64,000 nt of DNA. Origin: Myxococcales bacterium (GTDB taxonomy: Bacteria; Myxococcota; Myxococcia; Myxococcales; Myxococcaceae). Location: NCBI GenBank assembly GCA_016191815.1, contig JACPVI010000061.1:210581-274580 (forward strand). The letters run 5' to 3'. Under the pieces are notes generated by a model. The model worked only from the letters and a program-made list of their open reading frames with translations. It was not told where the DNA came from and searched no databases. A program made the position numbers and the translations under genes. Shown one piece after another: positions 38,947 to 49,870 of this stretch; the first letter of the stretch is position 1, and each line of letters opens with the position of its first letter.

Positions 38947-41900
38947 ATGCCCCTGACGCTCGCCTCGCGGCTCGCTGCCGCCACCGTTTCCCTCGCGCTC
39001 TTTGCCCCGGTGTCCCACACGGTCGTCGCCAAGGCGACGACCGACTCGCTCGGCGGATCCGAGCGGTACCTCACCTTCCTCACTACCGACAAGCCCATCT
39101 TCCGCCCCGGCGAGCGGGTGCACGTGCGCGGCGTCTTGCTGGAGGCCGCCCGCCGGACTCCTCTGCCCTCCTCGGCACGAGCTTCGGTGGAAATCCGCGG
39201 GCCAAGGGGAGACCAGGTGGCGGCAGGAATCAACCAGACCGCGGACGGCTCCTTTGGCTTCGGCTGGGACATCCCCGCCGAGCAGCCCGGAGGCGAGTAC
39301 ACCATCCGCGTCACCTACCCCTGGAACGGCTTCGCCCCCGCGGAGCGGAAGTTCGACGTCCGCGCCTACCGCGCTCCCAGGCTGAAGTCGCAGATTGTCT
39401 TCCTCCGCGACGGATACGGGCCGGGGGACAAGGTGACCGCCACCTTGGAGGTGAGCCGAGCCGAGGGCGGCTTCCCCACCGGAGCGAAAGTCACCGCCAC
39501 CGCGATGGTGGACGGCGCCGACGTGGCGCGGGTGCCCGCCAAGGTGGACGAGAAGGGCCGCTGCACGGTGAGCTTCGAGCTGCCCAAGGAGATTGCCCGG
39601 GGCGAGGGCGCGCTGGCCTTCGCCATCGAGGACGGCGGAGTAGTGGAGACCGCCGCCAAGACCATCCCCATCCTTCTCCAGACGCTGGACATCGCCCTCT
39701 ACCCCGAGGGTGGAGAGCTGGTGGCGGGGCTGTCTGGCCGGGTCTACTTCGAGGCGCGCACGCCGGCGAAGAAACCCGCGGACATCGCCGGCGAGGTGGT
39801 CGCGCAGGGCTCGGGCAAGGTGGTGTCCCGCTTCCGCTCCGAGCACGAGGGGCGCGGGCGCTTCGAGCTGACTCCGGAGATGGGAGAGCGCTACGCCTTG
39901 CGAGTCCTCCAGCCCTCCGGCATCAAGGCCAGCTTCCCGCTCCCGGCGGTGAAGGGAGCCGGGGCGCTCATCCGCAGCGAGCGCGACATGACCCCCAAGG
40001 GCCAGCCGGTGAAGCTCGCCGTCTCCCTCTTTGGGCTCAAGAAGGCCAAGCTGACTCTCTCCAAGCGCGAGGTGGAGCTGGCTTCTGCCGAGGTCTCGGG
40101 CGGCCCGGTGTCCTTGGACCCCAAGGGCGGCGAAGGAGTGCTGGTGGCCACGGTGTGGGACCACGACGGCAGGCCGCTGGCGGAGCGGTTGGTGTTCCGC
40201 GAGCCGGAGAAGGCCCTCTGGGTGGAGCTGCGCGCCGACCGGAAGTCCTACGTCCCCGGAGGCGAGGTGAAGCTCACCGCCCGCACTACCGTGGGCGGAA
40301 AGCCGGTTTCGGCAGTGGTTGGGCTCTCGGTGGCGGACGACAGCGTGCTGGAGATGGTGGAGAAGCGCGAGCAGGCCCCCAGGCTTCCGGTGATGGTGCT
40401 GCTCGAGTCGGAGGTCCGCGAGCTGGCCGACGCCCACCTCTACCTGGATTCGAAAAACCCCAAGGCTCCAATGGCGGTGGACCTGTTGCTGGGCACTCAG
40501 GGCTGGCGGCGCTTCGCCTTCGTCGAGCCGACCGCCTTCGTATCTCAGCATGGCGACCTCGCCCGCAGGGCGCTCGCCCTCCGCATCCCCACTCAAGTGG
40601 ACTTGGAGACGATCGCCGAGGGGGCCATCGGCGGGAGAGCCGGGGTGCGCGGAGCAGCACGCGAAGAGATGCTGGTCCCCGCCGCGCCTCCGATGAAGCG
40701 CTCGGCGGCTCCGCGGCCTCAGGCGGTGGCAGCGCCTCCGATGGCCGAACCCGCGCCGATGCCGGCGCCTCCGCCCATGGCCAAGGCCCCGCCAGCCCGA
40801 CCGCCGGTCGCCAGCGCGCCCAGGCCGATGGGCGGCGCAGCGGGAGGGAGGCCCTGGGGCCCGATGCGCAATGACCAGGCCGACCAGAAGATGCAGGACG
40901 CCCTCGGCAAGGCGGAGCTGGCGAGAAAGAACGCGCGCATCGCCCAAGAGCCCACTTCGGCCCTTAGCAACCTGGTCCCGGTGCGCGAGTACGCCCATGC
41001 CCTCCGCCCGGGAAGAAAGGCCACCGACAGGGTGGACTTCGCCGAGACGCTCTACTGGAACGCGGGAGTGAGGACGGATCCGAAGACCGGCGAGGCCACG
41101 GTCAGCTTCGCCTTGAACGACTCCGTCACCTCCTTCAAGGCCTTCGCCGACGCCTACGGGATGGACGGGGCGCTGGGCGCGGCCGCCTTCTCCATCGAGT
41201 CGGTGCAGCCCTTCCACCTCGAGCCCAAGCTGCCCCTGGAGGTGACCAGCGGAGACGTGGTGCGGCTGCCGCTGGCGCTGGTGAACGGGACTTCCTCCCC
41301 GCTGCGGGGCGCCAAGGTGGAGCTGAAGGCAGGAGGAGACCTGGAGGCCGGGCGCATCGAGCCTTTGGACCTAAGGCCGGAGGAGCGGGCCCGCCGAATC
41401 CTCGAGCTAAAAATAGGCGCCAAGGCGCGCCCGGTGGAGCTCGTCCTCTCCGCGCAGGCGGGCGAGTACTCCGACTCGGTCACCCGCAGCCTCTCGGTGA
41501 AGCCGCGGGGCTTCCCGGTGCAAGTTTCCTTCGGAGGGATGCTCGGGCCGGGCAATCCCGCGGTCCACTCGGCGGAGATTCCGGAGAAGGTGGTGCCGGG
41601 GAGCGTCACTACCTCCATCGCGGTGTACCCTACCCCGCTCGCCAACATGACCGAGTCTTTGGCCTCGCTCATCCGCGAGCCGTACGGCTGCTTCGAGCAG
41701 ACCAGCTCCACCACCTACCCGCTCACCATGGCCCAGCAGTACTTCACCTCCCACACCGGGGTGGACCCGGCCTTGGTTTCCGCCGCCAGGGAGAAGCTGG
41801 AGGCGGGCTACAAGCGGCTGGTGGGCTTCGAGTGCTCCGAGAAGGGCTACGAGTGGTTCGGCCAGAGCCCCGGCCACGAGGCGCTGAGCGCCTACGGGCT

Positions 41901-43101
41901 GTTGCACTTCACCGACATGCGGAAGGTGCGGGAGGTGGACGGGGCGATGATGGAGCGGACCCGACAGTGGCTGCTCCGCCAGAAGGACGGCAAGGGCGGC
42001 TTCAACCGCAAGCGGCGGGCCCTGCACGTCTGGGTGGAGGACGCCGACACCTCCAACGCCTACATCCTCTGGTCTCTGCTCGAGGCCGGCGTGCGCGAGG
42101 TGGACAAGGAGGTGGCCGCCCTCAAAGAGGCCGCCAAGAAGAGCGAGAACAGCTACGTCCATGCCCTCGCCGCCAACGTGCTGGCGCTGGCAAAGGACTC
42201 GGCTGCGTCCAAGCGGATCATGCAGCGGCTGGCCCAGAAGCAGGGGAAGGACGGCGTGGTGGAGGGCGGCACCCAGTCGATCGTGGGCAGCGGCGGGGAG
42301 GCCCTGGCGATTGAAACCACTTCCCTGGCGGTCTTGGCCTGGCTTCGGGAGCCCTCCTTCGCCGGCAACGTGGAGCGGGCCATCAAGTACCTGGCTGACT
42401 CCTGCAAGGGGGGCCGGTACGGCTCCACCCAGAGCACCGTCTTGGCGCTAAGGGCCATCGTGGCCTACGACCAGGCGCGGGCCCGCCCCAAGGCGCCGGG
42501 GAGCGTCCGGGTATTCGTGGACGGCCAGCCGGTGGGGAGCGCGGTGAAGTTCGACGCCTCCGCCGAGGGCGCCATCAAGCTGCCGGACGTCTCGGAGTTG
42601 CTCCCCCCGGGCAAGCGGAAGCTGGAGCTTCGGATGGAGGGTGGCGGCCCGATGCCCTACGCAATCTCGGTGGAGCACCACGCGCTCACCCCGGCCAGCT
42701 CCGAGCAGAGCAAGCTCTCCTTGGAGGTTTCGCTCGGGAAGGCCGAAGTCCCCGAGGGAGAGCTTTTGGAGGCCAAGGCGGTGGTGCAAAACCGCACCAA
42801 GGAGAAGCTGCCCACCGCGGTGGCCATCGTGGGCCTCCCCGGAGGCCTCGAGCCCAGGCACGACCAGCTCAAGGAGTTGGTGAAGAAGGGCACCATCGAC
42901 GCCTACGAGGTGCGCGGCCGGGACGTCGTCCTCTACTGGCGCGGGGTGGAGGCAGAAAAGCGCCTGGAGGTGCCGCTCTCGCTACTGGCGGCGGTCCCCG
43001 GCAGCTACTCCGGACCGGCCAGCCGCGCCTACCTCTATTACACCGACGAGCACAAGAGCTGGGTGGACGGGCTCAAGGTGGCGGTGACGCCCAAGGGCTG
43101 A
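38947..43101 (+). CDS. bacterial alpha-2-macroglobulin homologue with thioester
   Basis: 1384 residues from ATG 38947, GGAGG 9 bases upstream. The N-terminus is a plain signal peptide with no lipobox, so it is secreted or periplasmic. Residues 45-560 form MG-type beta domains (FLTTDKPIFRPGERVHVRGV is typical). At about 574-640 lies a loose Pro/Met/Ala-rich stretch, where A2M proteins keep the bait. Then come MG and CUB-like folds, and a thioester domain with YGCFEQT: Cys915 and Gln918 would form the bond. A toroid (about 890-1190) and a C-terminal receptor-like fold follow. Such proteins trap proteases. No penicillin-binding PBP1c gene is beside it. Confidence 0.93.
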   Translation: MPLTLASRLAAATVSLALFAPVSHTVVAKATTDSLGGSERYLTFLTTDKPIFRPGERVHVRGVLLEAARRTPLPSSARASVEIRGPRGDQVAAGINQTADGSFGFGWDIPAEQPGGEYTIRVTYPWNGFAPAERKFDVRAYRAPRLKSQIVFLRDGYGPGDKVTATLEVSRAEGGFPTGAKVTATAMVDGADVARVPAKVDEKGRCTVSFELPKEIARGEGALAFAIEDGGVVETAAKTIPILLQTLDIALYPEGGELVAGLSGRVYFEARTPAKKPADIAGEVVAQGSGKVVSRFRSEHEGRGRFELTPEMGERYALRVLQPSGIKASFPLPAVKGAGALIRSERDMTPKGQPVKLAVSLFGLKKAKLTLSKREVELASAEVSGGPVSLDPKGGEGVLVATVWDHDGRPLAERLVFREPEKALWVELRADRKSYVPGGEVKLTARTTVGGKPVSAVVGLSVADDSVLEMVEKREQAPRLPVMVLLESEVRELADAHLYLDSKNPKAPMAVDLLLGTQGWRRFAFVEPTAFVSQHGDLARRALALRIPTQVDLETIAEGAIGGRAGVRGAAREEMLVPAAPPMKRSAAPRPQAVAAPPMAEPAPMPAPPPMAKAPPARPPVASAPRPMGGAAGGRPWGPMRNDQADQKMQDALGKAELARKNARIAQEPTSALSNLVPVREYAHALRPGRKATDRVDFAETLYWNAGVRTDPKTGEATVSFALNDSVTSFKAFADAYGMDGALGAAAFSIESVQPFHLEPKLPLEVTSGDVVRLPLALVNGTSSPLRGAKVELKAGGDLEAGRIEPLDLRPEERARRILELKIGAKARPVELVLSAQAGEYSDSVTRSLSVKPRGFPVQVSFGGMLGPGNPAVHSAEIPEKVVPGSVTTSIAVYPTPLANMTESLASLIREPYGCFEQTSSTTYPLTMAQQYFTSHTGVDPALVSAAREKLEAGYKRLVGFECSEKGYEWFGQSPGHEALSAYGLLHFTDMRKVREVDGAMMERTRQWLLRQKDGKGGFNRKRRALHVWVEDADTSNAYILWSLLEAGVREVDKEVAALKEAAKKSENSYVHALAANVLALAKDSAASKRIMQRLAQKQGKDGVVEGGTQSIVGSGGEALAIETTSLAVLAWLREPSFAGNVERAIKYLADSCKGGRYGSTQSTVLALRAIVAYDQARARPKAPGSVRVFVDGQPVGSAVKFDASAEGAIKLPDVSELLPPGKRKLELRMEGGGPMPYAISVEHHALTPASSEQSKLSLEVSLGKAEVPEGELLEAKAVVQNRTKEKLPTAVAIVGLPGGLEPRHDQLKELVKKGTIDAYEVRGRDVVLYWRGVEAEKRLEVPLSLLAAVPGSYSGPASRAYLYYTDEHKSWVDGLKVAVTPKG

Positions 43102-43102
43102 A

Positions 43103-44032
43103 CTAGGTCGGCCCGAACCACGGCTCGATGGCCGAGGGCAGCTCGAGGCCGCCGGAGGTCTTCGAGGCGCTCGCCGGCAGGGTGTACACCTGGTCACTCC
43201 CCCCGGTGTCGGAGGAGAAGCCCACCCGCTCGGTTCCAATCCAGGTAGGGAAGCCGTCCTGGGCGGTCGGGTCCGACGGGTAGTCGGTGAGCCGGGTGAC
43301 CTGCTTGCTCGAGAGGTTGATGATGAAAATGCGCACCGCGTTCGAGCTCAGCCTCCCGTCGAAGGCGGCCCTCGTCCCGTCCGGCGAAACCACCACCCGG
43401 TTGGCGATCTGCACCACCTCGCTGCCCAGGTTGTTGGTGACGTTGGTGGCCTGACCGGTGGCGATGGCCACCCGCTCGAGCTGGGTGAAGGTGGAAGCGG
43501 AGTTGCCCGCCATCGCCAACACGCTCGTTCCGTCGGCGAAGAAGGAGGGCGAGCCGTAGGAGAGCGCGCCGCCGCCGGCCAGCCGGGCGAAGCCGCTCCC
43601 GTCGGCGTTCACGATGCCCAGCGCGGAGGAGGCGCCTTCGTCGTAGGCGAAGGCGATCCGGCTGCCCTCGGGCGAGAAGACCGGGCTCTTGAAGTTGCGC
43701 CAGGTGGCGGTGGAGGCGAGCACCAACGTGGGCTGCCCCCCGCTCGCTGGCACCGTCATCAGCTCGGTTTCCGCCCCGGCCGCCCGGACGAACACCACCC
43801 GCTTCCCGTCCGCGGAGAGCGAAGGGTGGCGGGCATTGCCGGTGGTGGTGAGCCGGGCCACCTTGGAGTAGTCGCTCTGGTCGGCCACGTAGAGGTTGCG
43901 GTCGTCCTTCCGGACGTAGACGAAGCCGCGGAGGAAGTTGACCGTGCCGCCGCCGCCTCCGCCGCCGCCGCCGTCCAGCAAAGGACATCCGAGCAGGGCG
44001 GCGGTAAGAAGCACTGCGCCCCATCGTCTCAT
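43103..44032 (-). CDS. beta-propeller (PD40-like) lipoprotein
   Basis: 309 residues. The signal ends in ALLGC, then a run of nine Gly. The mature chain is a PD40/TolB-like propeller: HPSLSADGKRVVFVRAAG, SPVFSPEGSRIAFAYDEG, GSPSFFADGTSVLAMAG, RVVVSPDGTRAAFDGR and a last blade. Shorter than the lipoprotein at 12577 but of the same family. Its stop abuts the stop of the A2M gene. Function unknown, probably protein or ligand binding outside the inner membrane. Confidence 0.85.
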   Translation of the reverse strand: MRRWGAVLLTAALLGCPLLDGGGGGGGGGTVNFLRGFVYVRKDDRNLYVADQSDYSKVARLTTTGNARHPSLSADGKRVVFVRAAGAETELMTVPASGGQPTLVLASTATWRNFKSPVFSPEGSRIAFAYDEGASSALGIVNADGSGFARLAGGGALSYGSPSFFADGTSVLAMAGNSASTFTQLERVAIATGQATNVTNNLGSEVVQIANRVVVSPDGTRAAFDGRLSSNAVRIFIINLSSKQVTRLTDYPSDPTAQDGFPTWIGTERVGFSSDTGGSDQVYTLPASASKTSGGLELPSAIEPWFGPT

Positions 44033-44111
44033 CTTTCGACTCCTTAGATTCCGGCCTGTGCGCTCCGAGTTAACGGCGCGAGCCCTCGGACGTCAATCCG
44101 CCGGCCTTGAT

Positions 44112-44639
44112 TCAGCGGTTCAGCTTGGCCAACTCGTTGCGGCAGACGTTGCACAGCGCCACCGACTTCCGGTCGCAGTCGGAGGGCGCGGTGGCGAGGA
44201 ACATCACGCACCGCGGGTCATCGCAGTAGGAGAGCCCGAGCAGGTGCCCCGCCTGGTGCACCGTCTCCACTTGTGCCCGCCGCTTCAGGCCGTCCGAATC
44301 GGTGCCCTGCTTGAGCCGGAAGACCGAAACCAGCGCCACCTTCGACTCCCGGTCCGCCTCGCCGAACACGAAGGGCGAGTCGGGGACGAACAGGTCCACG
44401 TCCGCCAACCCCAGGACGAACTTCTGCCCGGGCTCCAAGAGCGGCACCAGCCGCCGCATGATGGCGTTGCAGTGGTACTGCTTGCGGTCCTTGTTGAAGG
44501 CGTAGGCGGGGCTCTGCAGCGGCGTCTTCCCCTGAGCGGCCTTTACTCCGAGGTGGTTCTGCAGGGGCTCCTCCATGTCCCTGAGCAGCCCGGGAGGCGC
44601 GCTGCCCACCGTCACCAGCTGCAAGTGCTTGCCGGGCAT
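44112..44639 (-). CDS. archaemetzincin-like protein, catalytic residues altered
   Basis: 175 residues. It matches the archaemetzincin layout HExxHxxGxxHC-x4-CxM-x(16-17)-CxxC: His128, His132, Gly135, Cys139, Cys144, Met146, Cys163 and Cys166 are all kept. Two key positions differ. The general-base Glu is Gln129 (HQAGH), and the third zinc ligand His is Tyr138 (GLSYC). Each is one base from the usual codon, and the frame is intact. The upstream half, with FVLGLADVDLFVPDSPFVFG, also suits the family. It is therefore probably a non-proteolytic homologue that keeps the zinc-ribbon scaffold. No signal peptide. Confidence 0.82.
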   Translation of the reverse strand: MPGKHLQLVTVGSAPPGLLRDMEEPLQNHLGVKAAQGKTPLQSPAYAFNKDRKQYHCNAIMRRLVPLLEPGQKFVLGLADVDLFVPDSPFVFGEADRESKVALVSVFRLKQGTDSDGLKRRAQVETVHQAGHLLGLSYCDDPRCVMFLATAPSDCDRKSVALCNVCRNELAKLNR

Positions 44640-44698
44640 CGTCCCCCGTTCCTTTCCTCCGGTCAGGCGGCCTTACCCAATCCGGCCGCCCCGGGGCA

Positions 44699-44772
44699 TG
44701 GCTGGGGCGCAAGGATTCGAACCTTGATAATCAGATCCAAAGTCTGACGTCCTGCCGTTAGACGACGCCCCA
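44699..44772 (-). tRNA. tRNA-Gln (anticodon UUG)
   Basis: On the minus strand a cloverleaf is clear: acceptor TGGGGCG pairs with CGCCCCA, discriminator G, and CCA is encoded (44699-44701). The anticodon arm is CAGAC-TTTGGA-TCTG with the loop CTTTGGA, so the anticodon is TTG and reads CAA. The T-arm is AAGG-TTCGAAT-CCTT. The U1-A72 pair is the mark of bacterial tRNA-Gln. It lies between gyrB, 101 bases away, and the archaemetzincin-like gene. Confidence 0.96.
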
Positions 44773-44802
44773 GTACGGAATTGGCCCATCCACCGCTCGG
44801 AA

Positions 44803-44831
44803 ATGATAGGCAAGTTGCGGCCGCGCGGGAA
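44803..44831 (-). promoter_or_regulatory. possible promoter of tRNA-Gln
   Basis: On the minus strand TTCCCG (44831-44826), a 17-base gap, and TATCAT (44808-44803). The -10 matches five of six consensus positions; the -35 matches three. It would start the transcript about 25 bases before the tRNA. The downstream gyrB end (44873) is close, so read-through is also possible. Confidence 0.4.
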
Positions 44832-44872
44832 CCCTCAGTTTTCGGCCGCCCTGTAGGTCGACCGCCGACACC

Positions 44873-47473
<2,601 letters not shown>

Positions 47474-47478
<5 letters not shown>

Positions 47479-48667
47479 GCTGGGAAGCAGGGGGGTGAGA
47501 GGGTGACACGGTGCCTGCTCGGACGGAGAGCCAGCGAGCGCTGGGCGAGGCGGCGCGGCGGACGAGGGCAGGCTCGGTGGTGGTGAGGAAACACTGTGCG
47601 CCGCACCGGGCGAGGTAGTCCATGAGGAAGGCGTTGCGGTCGGGGTCCAGCTCGGAGGAGACGTCATCGAGCAGGAGCAGCGGGAGGTAGCCGAGCGAGG
47701 AGAGAAGGTTTTCCACCTCGGCGATCTTCCATGCGAGGACGAGGGCGCGCTGTTGGCCCTGGGAGGCGAAGGCTCGGGCCCTTTGGTCGCCGAGCTCGAT
47801 GGCGAGGTCATCGGCGTGGGGGCCCACGGAGGTGAAGGCGCGATCCCGATCATGGGGAAGGCGGGCGCGGAGGGCCTCGCCAAGCCGGGTGCACAGCTGC
47901 GGCTCGGGGAGGGAGTGCTCCTCGGGGTGAAGGCGGGCGAGGGAATAGCGGTAGCGGGCGGGGGAGTCGATGCGGCCGATGGCGGCGAAGGCCTTCTCGG
48001 CGAGGGGGGCGAGCTCGCAGAGTAGCTGGCGCCGGCGCATCCAGATGCGCGCCCCGAGCCGGGCGAGGGTTTCGTCGTAGGCGGAGAGGTAGGCGTCGGG
48101 GGCGGAGTCGCGGAGGAGACGGTTTCTGCTCTTGAGGGCGCGGGAGTAGTCGCGGCTCTCCTTGAGGAAGGAGGGGAAGCGGTTGAAGACGGCGCGGTCG
48201 AGCAGGGCCCGTCTTCCCTCGGGGGCTCCCTTCACGACGGCGAGGTCATCGGGGGTGAAGGCCACCACCGAGACGCCTCCGAAGTAGTCCTCGAGGCTCT
48301 CGGCGCGCTTGCCGTCGACGTAGGCCTGCCGGGTTCCGGCGGAGGAGACTTCCACGGCGATGGCGCGCTCGGCCCCGCGGATGAGAAAGCGGCCTTCCAC
48401 CCGTGCCTGATCCGCACCGAAGCGGATCAGCTCCGCCAGCCGCGCGGCGCGGAGCGGCTTGAGAGTGGCGAGGTAGTAGAGGGCTTCGAGGAGGTTGGTC
48501 TTCCCCTGGCCGTTCTGCCCGGCCGCCACGGTGGCGTCGGGCGAGGGCTCGACCTCGACCCGTTCGAGGTTGCGAAAGTCGCGAACCGCCAGCGCAAGCA
48601 GTCTCAAGTGCGGCTGGGATCTAGCACTCGGCGGCGCCCAGTGCTCGTCCGCGTCCGGAGCCGCCAA
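47474..48667 (-). CDS. recF: DNA replication and repair protein RecF
   Basis: 397 residues from TTG 48665-48667, which has GGGAGAG 8 bases upstream. A second TTG at 48605-48607 would give LRLLALAVRDFRNLE at the true family N-terminus and a 377-residue protein; it has no clear ribosome site, so the start is uncertain. Walker A GQNGQGKTN, the QGQQRALVLAWKIAE signature and LLLLDDVSSELD (Walker B) are all present. RecF loads RecA at gaps with RecO and RecR. Normally it is next to dnaN; here a plus-strand gene separates them. Confidence 0.94.
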
Positions 48668-48671
48668 TCCA

Positions 48672-48677
48672 TATACT
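48672..48677 (+). promoter_or_regulatory. -10 hexamer just upstream of the orphan gene
   Basis: TATACT matches five of six consensus positions and stands 8 bases before the GTG at 48685. Transcription would begin at or next to the start codon, so a leaderless message is possible. No good -35 is seen. The same bases lie in the recF 5' end on the other strand. Confidence 0.35.
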
Positions 48678-48684
48678 CTCCCCC

Positions 48685-49860
48685 GTGAGAATGGCGGGGA
48701 GCGATGCCTATCGGGTGCGCCTGGAGGGCCGGGCGGATCTCCTCGAGGCGACCTTGCTGCGCCTCAAGGCGCTGCTCCCCATGGTGCGCTCGCTCGGCTG
48801 GAGGCGACGGCTCAGGCGCAACTCGGCCCTCCTGCGCGAAGTGACCGCCCACCAGCAAGAAGTCGAGCGGGCCTTGGCGGCGGCCAGAAGGCGCGCGGAG
48901 GCTGAAGGGTGGCCGCGCCGCTCGCCAGTCGTCCGGCTGCTCGGCGAGCTGGACTCCCATGCCTCTCGCTTGCGAAGGGCGACCGCCCGCCGGCTCGGAG
49001 TGGCCGCGAACGAGGTGCCTCTGCCGCTCCTATTGGAGCGGCTCGAGGCGGCTGCCCTGGACAACCCCCGCCGGGTGCTTCCAGGCCGCCGGTGGTCCAC
49101 TGCGCTCGAGGTCCTCCCGGCCAGTCTCCCCGAGCTGGGGAAGACCGGCGAGTTCGGGGATTTCCTCGAAGCCCTCTTCAAGCGGCCCTTCGAAGCCTCC
49201 GGCACCATCCCCGTCACGGCGGCCGAGGCCCAGGAGCTATTCCGCCGCTGGCCGGAGGGCGAAGAGAGCCTCGCCCGGGTCTGGGGGCGGCTGGAGGGAA
49301 TCGACCGGACCGGCTCCCTGGTGCGCTATCTGCAAAAGCGCGCCCGGCGCGCTCCTCTCCGCGCCCCGCGCAGCGGCCCAGAGCGACTGCTCCACGCCGA
49401 GTTCTGGCACGGGGTGGCCCGATCCCGGCTGCGGGAAATCGCCGAGGCCCGCCTCTCCCCGGTGAAGCCCACCGATGCGGAGCTGCTCCCTTTGGTGGCC
49501 TGGCTCTGCGCCCGCGAGGAGGCCCCCCAGGCGCTGCTTGCCTCCCCCGCCCTGCCGGGCCCGCGGGCGGCGCTGATGGAGCTGGCCCACGAGCTGTGGC
49601 GGGGCACCAAAGGCGAGCTCTCCGGCCGCCAGCGCGCCTTTGACCGCCTCGCCGAGTGCGCCCGCCGGGCGGACCGGGCCGAAAGCGACGCCGATGCCGA
49701 ACGGGTGCGAGACACCCTGCGGATGTTCATCCGCATCCGCCTGCTCACCCCTGCTCGAGACCGCCACTCTCTCGGCACCGGCCTCGCGTCCAACGCCGCT
49801 CCTCTGCAGCCCGAGAGCCTGCTCGCCTTGGTCAGCCAGATCCGCGCGCTGGTCCAGTAG
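48685..49860 (+). CDS. unknown helical protein between recF and dnaN
   Basis: 391 residues from GTG 48685; an ATG follows at 48691. No SD-like sequence is present, and a -10 hexamer is just upstream, which fits a leaderless transcript. The protein is rich in Arg, Leu and Ala, almost all helix, with no signal and just a handful of Cys. I see no catalytic motif. Pieces such as LLREVTAHQQEVERALAAAR and AECARRADRAESDADAER resemble coiled coil. It runs against dnaN-recF-gyrB and meets dnaN end to end with 10 bases between stops. Its codon use looks like its neighbours, so recent transfer is not evident. Confidence 0.8.
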   Translation: MRMAGSDAYRVRLEGRADLLEATLLRLKALLPMVRSLGWRRRLRRNSALLREVTAHQQEVERALAAARRRAEAEGWPRRSPVVRLLGELDSHASRLRRATARRLGVAANEVPLPLLLERLEAAALDNPRRVLPGRRWSTALEVLPASLPELGKTGEFGDFLEALFKRPFEASGTIPVTAAEAQELFRRWPEGEESLARVWGRLEGIDRTGSLVRYLQKRARRAPLRAPRSGPERLLHAEFWHGVARSRLREIAEARLSPVKPTDAELLPLVAWLCAREEAPQALLASPALPGPRAALMELAHELWRGTKGELSGRQRAFDRLAECARRADRAESDADAERVRDTLRMFIRIRLLTPARDRHSLGTGLASNAAPLQPESLLALVSQIRALVQ

Positions 49861-49870
49861 GGCCGGCGGC

